From positions 1 through 44,203 of the forward strand of contig NZ_FQTQ01000080.1 of NCBI RefSeq assembly GCF_900128525.1: DNA of 44,203 bases. Reading direction: 5' to 3'. Shown here in pieces: positions 8,202 to 16,540 of the stretch. The notes under the pieces are model-generated. The model did not search any database, was not told the DNA's origin, and was given only the letters and a program-made list of their open reading frames with translations. The position numbers and the translations under genes are program-made. The stretch comes from a methanotrophic endosymbiont of Bathymodiolus puteoserpentis (Logatchev) (lineage in GTDB: Bacteria > Pseudomonadota > Gammaproteobacteria > Methylococcales > Methylomonadaceae). Numbering within the stretch: the stretch's first letter is position 1; each line of letters opens with the position of its first letter.

Positions 8202-10114
8202 GTTTTATTTTGCTCGTTTCTATAGCGCGCTAAGGCCCATAGTGGAAAGAACTTATCATAGCCGTGGTACTTTAAATAAAAAACGCGTGGAAAGCCTGGT
8301 GCTGTATGACATTCGTCTGCCCATACACCTTCTTCGGTTTGGCTGTTTAATAAATAGCTAATGCCTGCTTTTACTTCTTGCGTATCAGTTTCGCCCGCTG
8401 CCATTAGAGCTAGGAGTGCCCACGCGGTTTGGAAGGCGGTGCTAGTATGGAATTGGCCGCGCAGGCTTTCATCCTCATAGCTTTGATTGTCTTCCCCCCA
8501 GCCGCCATCTTTATTTTGTACGCTTTTAATCCAGTGAGTCGCTTTGGTGTACATTGGGTCTGATTTAGAAATATCAGTATGTTCTAGTGCCATAAGGACT
8601 GACCATACACCATAAATATAATTGGTTCCCCAGCGACCAAACCATGAGCCGTCTGCTTCTTGTTCGCTGCGAATATAATTTATGCAACGTTGGTAAGCGG
8701 GTAAATATTCTTCATGGCCTTGTGAAACTTTAGCCATAAGCATAACGCAGCGTGCGCTAACATCAACTGTTGGTGGGTCTAGTAATGCGCCGTGGTCTGC
8801 AAAAGGGATTTCATTTAGATAGTAATAAATATTATCTACATCAAATGCACCGTAGCCGCCATTGGACGCTTGCATGCCTGCTATCCAGCGGGTCGCTCTG
8901 TGTATAGACTCATCCATATCGGGTAGGTCTGAAGTGGCCATGCCAAAGGCGACAACAGCGGTATCATCAACGTCAGGGTAGTGAGGGTTTTCAAATTGAA
9001 AAGCCCAGCCGCCACCTGCTAAATTAGGTCGCTGTATGCGCCAGTCACCTGGTTCGTCAGATAATTGTTTGGTTTTTAGCCAAGTATAAGCGCGTTCTCT
9101 ATAGGCTTTTGAACCGGATAAATTAACCTCTTGTAAGGCTAGTAAAGTTAAACCCGTGTCCCAAACGGGAGACAGGCAAGGCTGGCAATAGGCTTCGTCT
9201 TCTTTGATAACTAATAGTTTATCAATGGCTTTACGAGCGGTAATGACGCGCTCATCATCTGCTGGGATACCAAGTAATAGCATAGCCTCATAAGCGTTGA
9301 CCATCGCAGGGAAAATTCCTCCTAGGCCATCTTCACCATTTAATCTTTCGGTAAACCAAGTAAGTGCCTTATCAACTGCGCGGCGATGCATTTTATCGGT
9401 AACCAGTACCCTTGATTTACGCCCTAGTGCATCTAAAAATAAAAAGAATTTATTGAGTAGTCCTCTTTCGGAAAAATAATGTTGCTCTTTGTCGGGATGG
9501 GTAATAAATAGCTCTAAAATATCAATATTAAGTGGATTTTTAGCCTTTGCTTCAAGTGTGCAAAGAATAAATAACGGCACCATAACAGTTCTTGACCAGT
9601 AGGAAACCTTGTCAATATGGAAAGGAAACCATTTGGGTAATAACATGATTTCCACAGGAATAAACGGCACGCCACGCCAGGGGAGTTGTTCAAAAATAGC
9701 GAGGGCGATGCGGGTAAATACGTTTGCTTTTGCCGCGCCGCCTTGGCTGAGAATATAGTCGCGTAAGCGTGCCATATGCGGTTGCTCTGGTTGGTCGCCA
9801 GCCATTTTTAAAGCATAATAAACTTTGATACTACAACTGATGTCTCCAGTACCGCCATGGAATAAAGGATAGCTACCATCTTTAGCCTGGTTGGCACGTA
9901 AATAGTTCGCGATTTTAGCTTGCAGTTTTGCATCTATATCATCCAAGTAATGCATCATCATGATGTATTCAGCTGGGATTGTGCAGTCTGCTTCCAGTTC
10001 AAAAATCCAATAACCATCCTTGTGTTGCAAAGACAAAAGTTTGTCCTGTGCAACCTGTATGGCACACTCTAAAGTGCGAGTGTTAATCATGTTGTTGTAA
10101 TTTTCAGTAAACAT
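8198..10114 (-). CDS. shc: Squalene-hopene cyclase
   Basis: Converts squalene to hopene/hopanol at the inner membrane. The catalytic acid motif DVDDTA is at 381-386 counted from the chosen start, and several QW repeats are visible (GGWAFQFENPHYP, NGGYGAFDVDN, DGSWFGRWGTNYIYG, DGGWGEDNQSYEDES). Start choice: the frame is open back to a TTG at 10156 inside the upstream gene, but the ATG at 10114 is 8 bases past the sqs stop and gives 638 aa. An ATG at 10090 (630 aa) is equally credible and brings motif numbering closer to the Alicyclobacillus enzyme. It overlaps hpnG by four bases. Confidence 0.96.
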   Translation of the reverse strand: MFTENYNNMINTRTLECAIQVAQDKLLSLQHKDGYWIFELEADCTIPAEYIMMMHYLDDIDAKLQAKIANYLRANQAKDGSYPLFHGGTGDISCSIKVYYALKMAGDQPEQPHMARLRDYILSQGGAAKANVFTRIALAIFEQLPWRGVPFIPVEIMLLPKWFPFHIDKVSYWSRTVMVPLFILCTLEAKAKNPLNIDILELFITHPDKEQHYFSERGLLNKFFLFLDALGRKSRVLVTDKMHRRAVDKALTWFTERLNGEDGLGGIFPAMVNAYEAMLLLGIPADDERVITARKAIDKLLVIKEDEAYCQPCLSPVWDTGLTLLALQEVNLSGSKAYRERAYTWLKTKQLSDEPGDWRIQRPNLAGGGWAFQFENPHYPDVDDTAVVAFGMATSDLPDMDESIHRATRWIAGMQASNGGYGAFDVDNIYYYLNEIPFADHGALLDPPTVDVSARCVMLMAKVSQGHEEYLPAYQRCINYIRSEQEADGSWFGRWGTNYIYGVWSVLMALEHTDISKSDPMYTKATHWIKSVQNKDGGWGEDNQSYEDESLRGQFHTSTAFQTAWALLALMAAGETDTQEVKAGISYLLNSQTEEGVWADECHTAPGFPRVFYLKYHGYDKFFPLWALARYRNEQNKT

Positions 10115-10122
10115 TCTATGAA

Positions 10123-11202
10123 TTAGCTTTTTGCTTGATAGTGCCAGTCTGTGCAAATAAGCGCTTTGCTTTTGGCATTAAACACGTAGGTCAGTAAAAA
10201 ATTACTTCGGCCAATGAGCTTGGTTGTCAGAATAGTTCTTTTAACGCTTTTTCGTGTTATTTTGACCTGATCAGAGTCATTAAAGTCTAAGTGCGCTTTG
10301 ATTTCATTCAATGTAAGCACCGCCATGCCTAATGCCCACAGGCAAAAGTTACGCATGCCTGTTTCATGACTAGGAATAAGCAGAGTATAAGTTAAAGCGT
10401 TCTTTAAATGGCCTTGAGCAATGCTGATTAAATGCTCTAAGCCTAACTGAAATTCTTTAGTGCTGGTTGCAGTATTTAGGTCTTTTAGATCAAATCCTGT
10501 TTCTGTAAAAATATCTTGCGGTAGCCAGCAAACACCGCGCTGCGCATCATCCCAGATGTCTTTTAAGATATTGGTCATTTGCAGGCCTTGACCAAACGAT
10601 GTGGAAAGCTTAAGCAGTTGGTCGTGATGTTTGTTGATTTCAGGTGAATAATGGCAAAATAATTTGGCTAACATTTCACCAACGCAGCCAGCAACATAAT
10701 AACAGTATTCATCCATGTCTTTCAGAGTTGCCAAACCACCCTGTAAATCCATGCTTTGATACGCTGGCATGCCTTTAGCCATGGTTTCAACACAGCTAAG
10801 CAGGGCTTCAATTTGTTTAGGTGCAAAGCTATGTGTGATATCAATAACGCGTGGCGTTACTTTAATCAGAATGTGTTCTGCTGGAATTGTTTGTTCAGAT
10901 AGTAGTGGTGCTAAGTCGGTAGCAAAGGCTTGAGCGTCTTTACCGGTTTTTACTACTTCTATAAAGCGACTAAGAAATTGTTCTTTTTGTTCAGCTGTGA
11001 GTGAGACTTCATCTTCAACGGTATCAACAATTCTGCACAGTAAGTATGCATTAGCAACGGCTTCGTATAGGCCTTTAGGTAATTGTGGGATAGTGAGTGC
11101 AAATGTCCGTGAAACACCTTCAAGTAATATGGCTTGAAATTCATCGACAGAAGCCGCTAAAAGCGACTCTGGATTATCAATAGATAGGTTGGTATCAGTC
11201 AT
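10123..11202 (-). CDS. sqs: Squalene synthase, single-enzyme SQS type
   Basis: A 359-residue trans-isoprenyl diphosphate synthase condensing two farnesyl diphosphates. The first Asp-rich motif is DTVED (60-64), the second lies in NILKDIWDD (211-219), and YCYYVAGCVGEM (166-177) matches the YCHYVAGLVG block of eukaryotic squalene synthases. This length and motif set, together with no HpnC, HpnD or HpnE gene in the window, point to a one-enzyme SQS rather than the three-enzyme HpnCDE route. A phytoene-synthase-like function is the main alternative. It is the first gene of the minus arm, behind a strong promoter at 11258-11286; AAGAG precedes its ATG. Confidence 0.88.
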   Translation of the reverse strand: MTDTNLSIDNPESLLAASVDEFQAILLEGVSRTFALTIPQLPKGLYEAVANAYLLCRIVDTVEDEVSLTAEQKEQFLSRFIEVVKTGKDAQAFATDLAPLLSEQTIPAEHILIKVTPRVIDITHSFAPKQIEALLSCVETMAKGMPAYQSMDLQGGLATLKDMDEYCYYVAGCVGEMLAKLFCHYSPEINKHHDQLLKLSTSFGQGLQMTNILKDIWDDAQRGVCWLPQDIFTETGFDLKDLNTATSTKEFQLGLEHLISIAQGHLKNALTYTLLIPSHETGMRNFCLWALGMAVLTLNEIKAHLDFNDSDQVKITRKSVKRTILTTKLIGRSNFLLTYVFNAKSKALICTDWHYQAKS

Positions 11203-11257
11203 ACTCTTTAAAAATAATAGGTGATGTTGGCGGCAAAGTAAATCAAGTTAGTGACAA

Positions 11258-11286
11258 ATTATAGACTGAATGTAGGCTAAATACAA
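11258..11286 (-). promoter_or_regulatory. Sigma70-type promoter for the sqs-shc-hpnGNO-dxs arm
   Basis: On the minus strand TTGTAT (11281-11286), a 17-bp spacer and a consensus TATAAT (11258-11263) precede the sqs ATG by about 55 bases. Spacing and the -10 are ideal. Read by eye, not tested experimentally. Confidence 0.7.
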
Positions 11287-11334
11287 AGTCTGTTGTTTTT
11301 TTGCAAATGTACTGCTTGTTTTGTGTGCTGAAGT

Positions 11335-11346
11335 CGTTAGTTAACG
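11335..11346. promoter_or_regulatory. Short dyad, possible operator
   Basis: CGTTA-GT-TAACG is a 5+5 inverted repeat, followed directly by a second small dyad ATGAT-TT-ATCAT. They lie about 50 bases upstream of the sqs -35 and could bind a dimeric regulator, but this size can occur by chance in AT-rich DNA. Confidence 0.25.
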
Positions 11347-11438
11347 ATGATTTATCATTTTTTGTAGGCGACTTATGGGGGCTATTTTGCTAAAAAATAA
11401 ATCTGCTAACTGGTGTTCAGTGCTTAAAAATAGTATGC

Positions 11439-11462
11439 TTATCAATTATTAGCAATTGATAA
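11439..11462. promoter_or_regulatory. 24-bp inverted repeat, candidate operator for hpnH
   Basis: TTATCAATT, a six-base spacer (ATTAGC) and AATTGATAA form a perfect 9+9 dyad about 70 bases upstream of the hpnH -35. The size and lack of a T-run suit a protein-binding site better than a terminator. The regulator is unknown. Confidence 0.4.
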
Positions 11463-11534
11463 TGTGTCTTAAGTTAAGTGTTATTTAAGTCATTACATAG
11501 CTTGGTTTCAAGAATTGCTTTTTTTGTTGCATAT

Positions 11535-11564
11535 TTGCAACTTTAGTTGATTTATCTATATAAA
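11535..11564 (+). promoter_or_regulatory. Probable promoter of the hpnH-hpnB-hpnM-mlaA arm
   Basis: TTGCAA at 11535-11540 is followed by TATATA at 11557-11562 (16-bp spacer) or TATAAA at 11559-11564 (18-bp spacer). The ribosome site GGAG is at 11569-11572, eight bases before the hpnH ATG. If correct, the 5' leader is very short. Confidence 0.5.
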
Positions 11565-11580
11565 GTTTGGAGTAAACTGC

Positions 11581-12675
11581 ATGGGCGTTCCTTTAAGACA
11601 GCAAATTGCTGTAGGTACTTATTTAATGAAGCAAAAATTCAAAGGGGTCGATAAGTACCCTTTAGTGTTAATGCTTGAGCCTTTATTTCGCTGTAATTTA
11701 GCATGTTCTGGCTGTGGTAAAATTGCTTATCCAGATGATATTTTAAATAAACGCTTATCGGTTGAAGAGTGTTTGCAAGCTGTTGATGAATGTGGCGCTC
11801 CTATGGTATCTATTCCAGGGGGCGAGCCTTTAATTCATAAAGAAATGCCAGAAATTGTTGCTGGGATTATCGAGCGTAAAAAATTCATTTATCTTTGTAC
11901 CAATGCTTTGTTATTGAAAAAGAAAATTGATGATTATACGCCATCACCTTATTTAACTTTTTCTATTCATTTAGATGGTAATCAGCTGAGACATGATACA
12001 TCTGTGTGCCAAGAGGGTGTTTTTGATATTGCTGTTGATGCCATTAAATTAGCTTTAGATAAAGGTTTTCGTGTCACTATTAACTGTACCTTGTTCCAAG
12101 GTGAAACACCGCAAGAAGTCGCTGAATTCTTAGATTATGCAACTGAATTAGGTGTTGAAGGTATTACCATTGCACCAGGGTTTAGTTATGAACATGCACC
12201 TGACCAAGATTCTTTTATTTCTAGCCATGCAGCCAAAGAGTTATTTCGGGGTATTTTTGCTATTGGCAAAAATAAAAGCTGGAAATTAAATCACTCGTCA
12301 TTGTATTTAGATTATTTGGCAGGCAATCAAAATTATGACTGTACGCCATGGGGTAATCCAACACGCAATGTATTTGGCTGGCAAAAGCCGTGCTATTTAC
12401 TGTCCGATGAAGGCTATGTTGATAGTTTTCAAGAGATGATGGATTCTACACCGTGGGATAAATACGGTGCAGGCAAAAATCCTAAGTGTGAAGGCTGTAT
12501 GGCGCATTGTGGTTATGAAGCAACGGCGGTGTCGGATACTTTGGCACATCCTTTAAAAGCTTTAGGAGCTGCAATTCGTGGTCCTAAGGTTGATGGGCCT
12601 ATGGTTGAGGCACCAAGCTATAAAGGTTCGTCATTAAGTGGTATTCCCGTTACAGTTGATTCGAGGAGCGCTTAA
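11581..12675 (+). CDS. hpnH: Radical SAM adenosylhopane synthase HpnH
   Basis: A 364-residue radical SAM enzyme that adds 5'-deoxyadenosyl to hopene, the committing step to C35 extended hopanoids. CNLACSGC supplies the three cluster cysteines at 38, 42 and 45. PGGEPL near 79-84 is the SAM-binding GGE motif. Cys106 in YLCTNALLL falls exactly at the position where work on Zymomonas HpnH showed a conserved Cys106 that quenches the substrate radical. A C-terminal cysteine group (CEGCMAHCGYEA) is also present. GGAG sits eight bases before the ATG. It leads the plus arm, seven bases before hpnB. Confidence 0.96.
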   Translation: MGVPLRQQIAVGTYLMKQKFKGVDKYPLVLMLEPLFRCNLACSGCGKIAYPDDILNKRLSVEECLQAVDECGAPMVSIPGGEPLIHKEMPEIVAGIIERKKFIYLCTNALLLKKKIDDYTPSPYLTFSIHLDGNQLRHDTSVCQEGVFDIAVDAIKLALDKGFRVTINCTLFQGETPQEVAEFLDYATELGVEGITIAPGFSYEHAPDQDSFISSHAAKELFRGIFAIGKNKSWKLNHSSLYLDYLAGNQNYDCTPWGNPTRNVFGWQKPCYLLSDEGYVDSFQEMMDSTPWDKYGAGKNPKCEGCMAHCGYEATAVSDTLAHPLKALGAAIRGPKVDGPMVEAPSYKGSSLSGIPVTVDSRSA

Positions 12676-12682
12676 TTTTTGT

Positions 12683-13795
12683 ATGAGCGAATACCTAAGC
12701 GCATTAGCAGCCATTATTTGGTTAATTACTGCATTACTGCCGTGGCAACCTTGGCGAGCCAGAGAGATTTTAGAGGTAGATAAGTTAGGCACTGTTGATT
12801 TAAGTGATGTAACTGTGATTATCCCCGCACGAGATGAAGCACTGGTGATCGCGGATACTTTACAATCACTTAAAGTGCAAGGGCAGGGGTTGCACATCAT
12901 TTTAGTGGATGATGAGTCAACAGATGGCACTGCTGAGATTGCATTAAAGCAAAAAGTGGTGGGTTTAACTATTATCCACTCCGAACCTTTACCTGAAGGC
13001 TGGACTGGAAAGTTATGGGCACAAGAGCAGGGCCTGCAAGCAGTTAAAACGCCAGTAACGTTGTTGTTAGATGCGGACATTCATTTAATGCCCGGTATTT
13101 TGGCGAGTTTAATTAATAAGCGTGATAGTGAGAACCTACAGTTTGTTTCACTGATGGCAATGCTAAAAGTAGATAGCTTTTGGGAAAAAATGTTAATGCC
13201 AGCCTTTATTTATTTTTTTAAAATGCTCTACCCTTTTGCTTTAGCGAATAATCCAAAAAGCAAGATGGCTGCGGCAGCGGGTGGTTGTATTTTGGTTGAT
13301 ACTGCAGCTTTACAGAAAATAGGCGGCATGGCGGCAATTAAAGGTGCAGTAATTGATGATTGCTCACTCGCTAAGAAAATTAAACAGGCTGGCTATAAAA
13401 CCTGGGTAGGTTTGACCCATGGTGTAATTAGTCAGCGGCCTTATGTTTCTTTAATTGAAATATGGGATATGGTAGCGCGTACGGCTTATACTCAGTTACT
13501 ATATTCCAATAGCTTGTTGTTGGCCTGTACTTTTATGATGACTTTAATGTATGTCTTGCCGCTTATTGGTTTAGTCTGCTTTTCAGGTAGTGCATGGTTT
13601 TTTTCGTTATTGTCTACCGTACTTATGTTAGGACTTTATCTTCCTACCTTACGTTTTTACGCGCTGAATAGTGCGTGGGCTTTATGTATGCCAGCCATTG
13701 CTGGATTATATTTATTAATGACCTGGACTTCTGCTATCCGTTACTGGCAGGGTGAGCGTTCGCGCTGGAAAGGTCGTATTTACCAGAAAGGTTGA
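12683..13795 (+). CDS. hpnB: Hopanoid-associated glycosyltransferase HpnB
   Basis: A 370-residue family 2 glycosyltransferase of the hopene-associated HpnB type. After one N-terminal membrane segment it shows VIIPARDEA, DDESTDGT (76-83), GWTGKLWA, the metal-binding DAD (130-132), MAAAAGGCILVD and the acceptor-side IDDCSLAKK, then several C-terminal spans. The ATG at 12683 follows GAGG, seven bases past the hpnH stop; the frame extends further up inside hpnH but without a ribosome site. Its sugar donor and hopanoid acceptor are not established. It differs from HpnI, which acts with HpnK and HpnJ; none of those is present here. Confidence 0.88.
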   Translation: MSEYLSALAAIIWLITALLPWQPWRAREILEVDKLGTVDLSDVTVIIPARDEALVIADTLQSLKVQGQGLHIILVDDESTDGTAEIALKQKVVGLTIIHSEPLPEGWTGKLWAQEQGLQAVKTPVTLLLDADIHLMPGILASLINKRDSENLQFVSLMAMLKVDSFWEKMLMPAFIYFFKMLYPFALANNPKSKMAAAAGGCILVDTAALQKIGGMAAIKGAVIDDCSLAKKIKQAGYKTWVGLTHGVISQRPYVSLIEIWDMVARTAYTQLLYSNSLLLACTFMMTLMYVLPLIGLVCFSGSAWFFSLLSTVLMLGLYLPTLRFYALNSAWALCMPAIAGLYLLMTWTSAIRYWQGERSRWKGRIYQKG

Positions 13796-13801
13796 ATTAT
13801 T

Positions 13802-14413
13802 ATGATGTTATTAACAAAAATGATAACTGCGTTTTTTTTACTTTTTTTAAGTCAGTTAGCAGCTGCGGAGGAGGTTGCAGAAACCGAAATTGCTAGTCAA
13901 GTTGTACAAGGGTTTCAATCTGAGTTGTTACATGTTATGCAGCAAGGCGAGAAATTGAATTTTGACCAGCGTTTTGAACAGTTAAAACCGGTTGTTATTA
14001 AGACTCATGATTTAGCTAAAATTACTCGAATTATAGTTAGTAAAGAATGGAAAAAATTAACAAAAGAACAAAAGCAAGAGCTGATTCAAAAATTTAGTAC
14101 TTTAAGTATTGCTTCTTATGCACATTATTTTAAGAGCTTTTCGGGGGAAAGTTTTAAAATAGAGTCAGTGAAGCAGCTATCTCCAGGGCAAATTTACGTA
14201 CACACATTTTTAGTACTGCCGGATGATAAAGATGTCAGTATGGATTATTTATTGAAAAAAACTGGGCATGGTTGGCGCATTATCAATATCATTACCAATG
14301 GCGTGAGTGATTTGGCATTAAAGCGTTCTGAGTATGTTTCGGTGATTCGGAAATCGGGTTTTGATGCTTTAATCACCGAAATTTCTGCTAAAATTAAAAA
14401 ATTCTCTCAGTAA
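13802..14413 (+). CDS. hpnM: Hopanoid-associated MlaC/Ttg2D-like periplasmic lipid-binding protein HpnM
   Basis: A 203-residue protein with a signal peptide (hydrophobic core about 8-20, cleavage likely after AAA at 20-22) and then an MlaC/Tol-Tol_Ttg2 fold: RFEQLKPVV, WKKLTKEQKQELIQKF, SIASYAHYF and GWRIINIITNGVSDLALKRSEY. MlaC proteins carry lipids across the periplasm; the hopanoid-cluster branch is named HpnM. It starts seven bases after hpnB and is followed by an mlaA gene, so a periplasmic and an outer-membrane lipid-transfer component are made together. Whether it carries hopanoid or phospholipid is not known. Confidence 0.9.
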   Translation: MMLLTKMITAFFLLFLSQLAAAEEVAETEIASQVVQGFQSELLHVMQQGEKLNFDQRFEQLKPVVIKTHDLAKITRIIVSKEWKKLTKEQKQELIQKFSTLSIASYAHYFKSFSGESFKIESVKQLSPGQIYVHTFLVLPDDKDVSMDYLLKKTGHGWRIINIITNGVSDLALKRSEYVSVIRKSGFDALITEISAKIKKFSQ

Positions 14414-14430
14414 AGTTAAGTGGAATATTT

Positions 14431-15198
14431 GTGAATAGTCGATTGATTTTTTGGGTTATTAGTCTTGTGGGTATTCTGCTATTAACAGCTTGTGCTAGTT
14501 CAGGGAGAGAGCTGGAAGTCAATGCGCAAGATCCGCATGAAGAGTTGAATCGTACTATCTATGCTTTTAATGATGGTGTGGATACTTATGTGGCATCACC
14601 ACTCGTTACGGGATATCAATGGATTCTTCCTGATTTATTAGAAAGCGCAGTAACAAATTTTTTTAATAATTTAAAAGAACCTAAAACTATCCTTAACGAT
14701 GGCTTGCAAGGCAAAGAGCAGCAGGCAGGTGTTGATTTTGAACGCTTTCTTATTAATACTTTGCTAGGTTTTGGCGGCTTGATTAATGTCGCTAGCTATG
14801 CGGATATTGAATATCATGAAGAAGACTTTGACCAAACCTTAGCGGTTTGGGGTGTGCCTAGAGGTGAGTATTTAGTACTTCCTTTATTGGGCCCTTCAGC
14901 TTATCGCACAATTCCAGGAGAGATTGTTGATGCTTTTTGCAGTCCAGCGAATTATGCCATTTGGCCTATACAATTATTAGGTGTTTTTAATGCACGTTCT
15001 AATGCTACGCAGTCTTTAAACTTTATTAATGAAGTGGCAGTTGATCCTTATGTCTTTATGCGTACTTCTTATCTACAGTGGCGTGATTATCAAATTACTG
15101 AAGGTGAAAATGCCTCAGATGACTTGTTAATACTTGATATGGAAGAGATATTTGATGAGGAGGAAGAGGAGTTGGAAATGTTGGAAATTGGACTATAA
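14431..15198 (+). CDS. mlaA: MlaA/VacJ-family outer-membrane lipoprotein
   Basis: A 255-residue lipoprotein: a 20-residue signal ends in the lipobox LLTAC with Cys21 as the lipidated residue. The MlaA core follows (DPHEELNRTIYAFND, NNLKEP, GVDFERFLINTLLGFGGL, GVPRGEYLVLPLLGPSAYR). The C-terminus is very acidic (EEIFDEEEEELEMLE). It starts with GTG at 14431, 17 bases after hpnM. MlaA forms a ring in the outer membrane that passes lipids to MlaC; paired here with HpnM it may serve hopanoid as well as phospholipid movement (inference). Confidence 0.93.
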   Translation: MNSRLIFWVISLVGILLLTACASSGRELEVNAQDPHEELNRTIYAFNDGVDTYVASPLVTGYQWILPDLLESAVTNFFNNLKEPKTILNDGLQGKEQQAGVDFERFLINTLLGFGGLINVASYADIEYHEEDFDQTLAVWGVPRGEYLVLPLLGPSAYRTIPGEIVDAFCSPANYAIWPIQLLGVFNARSNATQSLNFINEVAVDPYVFMRTSYLQWRDYQITEGENASDDLLILDMEEIFDEEEEELEMLEIGL

Positions 15199-15207
15199 AG
15201 TAAATAG

Positions 15208-15756
15208 ATGATAGCTCAAAATGAAAAAGTTATTAATCAAACAAAGGCTTGGTTAGAAAAGGTTGTTATTGGACTTAATTTTTGTCCTTTTGCCAAGCCT
15301 GTTTTTGAGCAGGGGAAAGTTCATTTTCAAGTCAGTGATGCGCAATCACTAGAGTGCTGTTTAGAGGATTTAGCGGCTGAGGCACTGAGGTTAGAGCAAG
15401 ATAGCGAACTAGAAACTACGCTGCTTATTTACGAAAATTCCTTACAAGATTTCGAAAATTTTTTGGATGTAGTTGATATAGCTAATGATTTTATGGAGGA
15501 AAAAGGTTATGAAGGCGTTTATCAATTAGCCAGTTTTCACCCTGATTATTGCTTTGCTGATAGTGATGAGGATGACCCTGCTAACTATACCAATCGTTCG
15601 CCTTATCCTATGCTGCATTTGATTCGCGAAGCAAGTATAGAGCGAGCTTTGGCCAGTTATAAAAATCCGGAAAATATTCCAGAAACTAATATCAAGCTTG
15701 CAAGAGAGTTAGGTTTGGAGAAAATGCAAAGTCTCTTGAAAGATACTGTGACTTAG
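15208..15756 (+). CDS. DUF1415 family protein
   Basis: A 182-residue soluble protein with the DUF1415 hallmarks: the opening WLEKVVIGLNFCPFAKPV, then VYQLASFHPDYCFADSDEDDPANYTNRSPYPMLHLIRE split over two blocks, and ALASYKNPENIP. Conserved Cys, His and acidic residues suggest metal binding or an enzyme, but the family function is unknown to me. It starts nine bases after mlaA and looks like the last gene of the plus arm. Confidence 0.85.
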   Translation: MIAQNEKVINQTKAWLEKVVIGLNFCPFAKPVFEQGKVHFQVSDAQSLECCLEDLAAEALRLEQDSELETTLLIYENSLQDFENFLDVVDIANDFMEEKGYEGVYQLASFHPDYCFADSDEDDPANYTNRSPYPMLHLIREASIERALASYKNPENIPETNIKLARELGLEKMQSLLKDTVT

Positions 15757-15827
15757 CTTAAATCCATGCCCAGAGAGTAGAAAAACTTTACGACTTAGGT
15801 TTTATTTTAAAATAATGAGGCGTAGTA

Positions 15828-15875
15828 GGGTACGCATTGCGTACCCTTCCTAATGTTTCGGCTTAAGTGTAAGCC
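15828..15875. repeat. Two adjacent hairpins between convergent operons
   Basis: GGGTACGCA-T-TGCGTACCC (15828-15846) is a tight 9+9 palindrome of REP type. GGCTTA-AGTG-TAAGCC (15860-15875) is a second hairpin. Both lie between the converging DUF1415 and hflD genes. They may end transcription from both sides, although neither has a convincing T-run; the first may be a dispersed genomic repeat. Confidence 0.45.
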
Positions 15876-15892
15876 CTGAATGTATAAGCTAT

Positions 15893-16537
15893 TTAATCGA
15901 TTAGCTTGGTTTTTTCTATTTCAGATAATAAAAACTCTACCTCTGCTAGAATCTTTCGTCTAAAAAAGATAAAACGCCAGCGACTGCCACCGCACTGTCT
16001 CCAGAGCATGGTCGAGCGGATTCCTGCGAGTAATAAGGCTCGTATTTGATTGATAATACCTGTCGAAGCTAAGTAAGATTGGTCGCCATTGACCATGATG
16101 CGTGGGTTTATTGTACTGATTGTTGTGTGGTAAATATCGGCTAAATTGGCAATGACATTTTCATGCATAATACCAAAATGTTCATTTTGAGCTTGGGCAA
16201 CTTTTATTTTGTGTTGCACTTGCCTCTGCATATCTGGGTTGTCAGAAAATTTACTCTCTAAAAAGACTAAAGATGCTGCATACCGAGCTTGCTCAGGGTT
16301 AGTCATCTTATTGCTACTTAGTTGTGTTTGCAGCTCCTCTAAACCGACGCGTATACCGGCTAAGCCACCATAAGTATCTACAGGGTTGTCTACATCAATG
16401 GTTAATATGCTCTTTAAGCTGGCTTCAATGGCTTTGTTATCGGCTTTGCCTGTCGTGGCTAATTGTTGAACTAAATGCGCTACTTGGGCTATGCCTGCAA
16501 GAGCAATTGTTTGGTAAGTGGTTGTTTTAAATGACAT
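15893..16537 (-). CDS. hflD: HflD-like protein
   Basis: A 214-residue, mostly helical cytoplasmic protein matching HflD, known in E. coli as a lysogenisation factor that binds phage lambda CII and lies beside mnmA. Family features seen are YQTIALAGIAQVAHLVQQLA, GLAGIRVGLEELQTQL, RYAASLVFLESK and the basic C-terminal block MLWRQCGGSRWRFIFFRRKIL. Here the upstream partner is a rhodanese three bases away, not mnmA. The cellular role outside E. coli is unclear. Confidence 0.88.
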   Translation of the reverse strand: MSFKTTTYQTIALAGIAQVAHLVQQLATTGKADNKAIEASLKSILTIDVDNPVDTYGGLAGIRVGLEELQTQLSSNKMTNPEQARYAASLVFLESKFSDNPDMQRQVQHKIKVAQAQNEHFGIMHENVIANLADIYHTTISTINPRIMVNGDQSYLASTGIINQIRALLLAGIRSTMLWRQCGGSRWRFIFFRRKILAEVEFLLSEIEKTKLID

Positions 16538-16540
16538 GAA

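Larger units (their letters stand above)
11203..11580. other. Divergent control region between the two hopanoid arms
   Basis: 378 bp between the sqs and hpnH start codons. It holds a sigma70-like promoter for each direction (annotated separately), two dyads of operator type (11335-11346 and 11439-11462) and AT-rich sequence. A 25-codon frame at 11375-11452 with a weak AGG ribosome site is probably chance. No transcription-factor gene adjoins the region, so the identity of any regulator is unknown. Confidence 0.6.

Noticed and set aside
11375-11452. A 25-codon frame in the sqs-hpnH control region
   Set aside because: The ribosome site is weak, the frame covers the dyad region, and its length is expected by chance.
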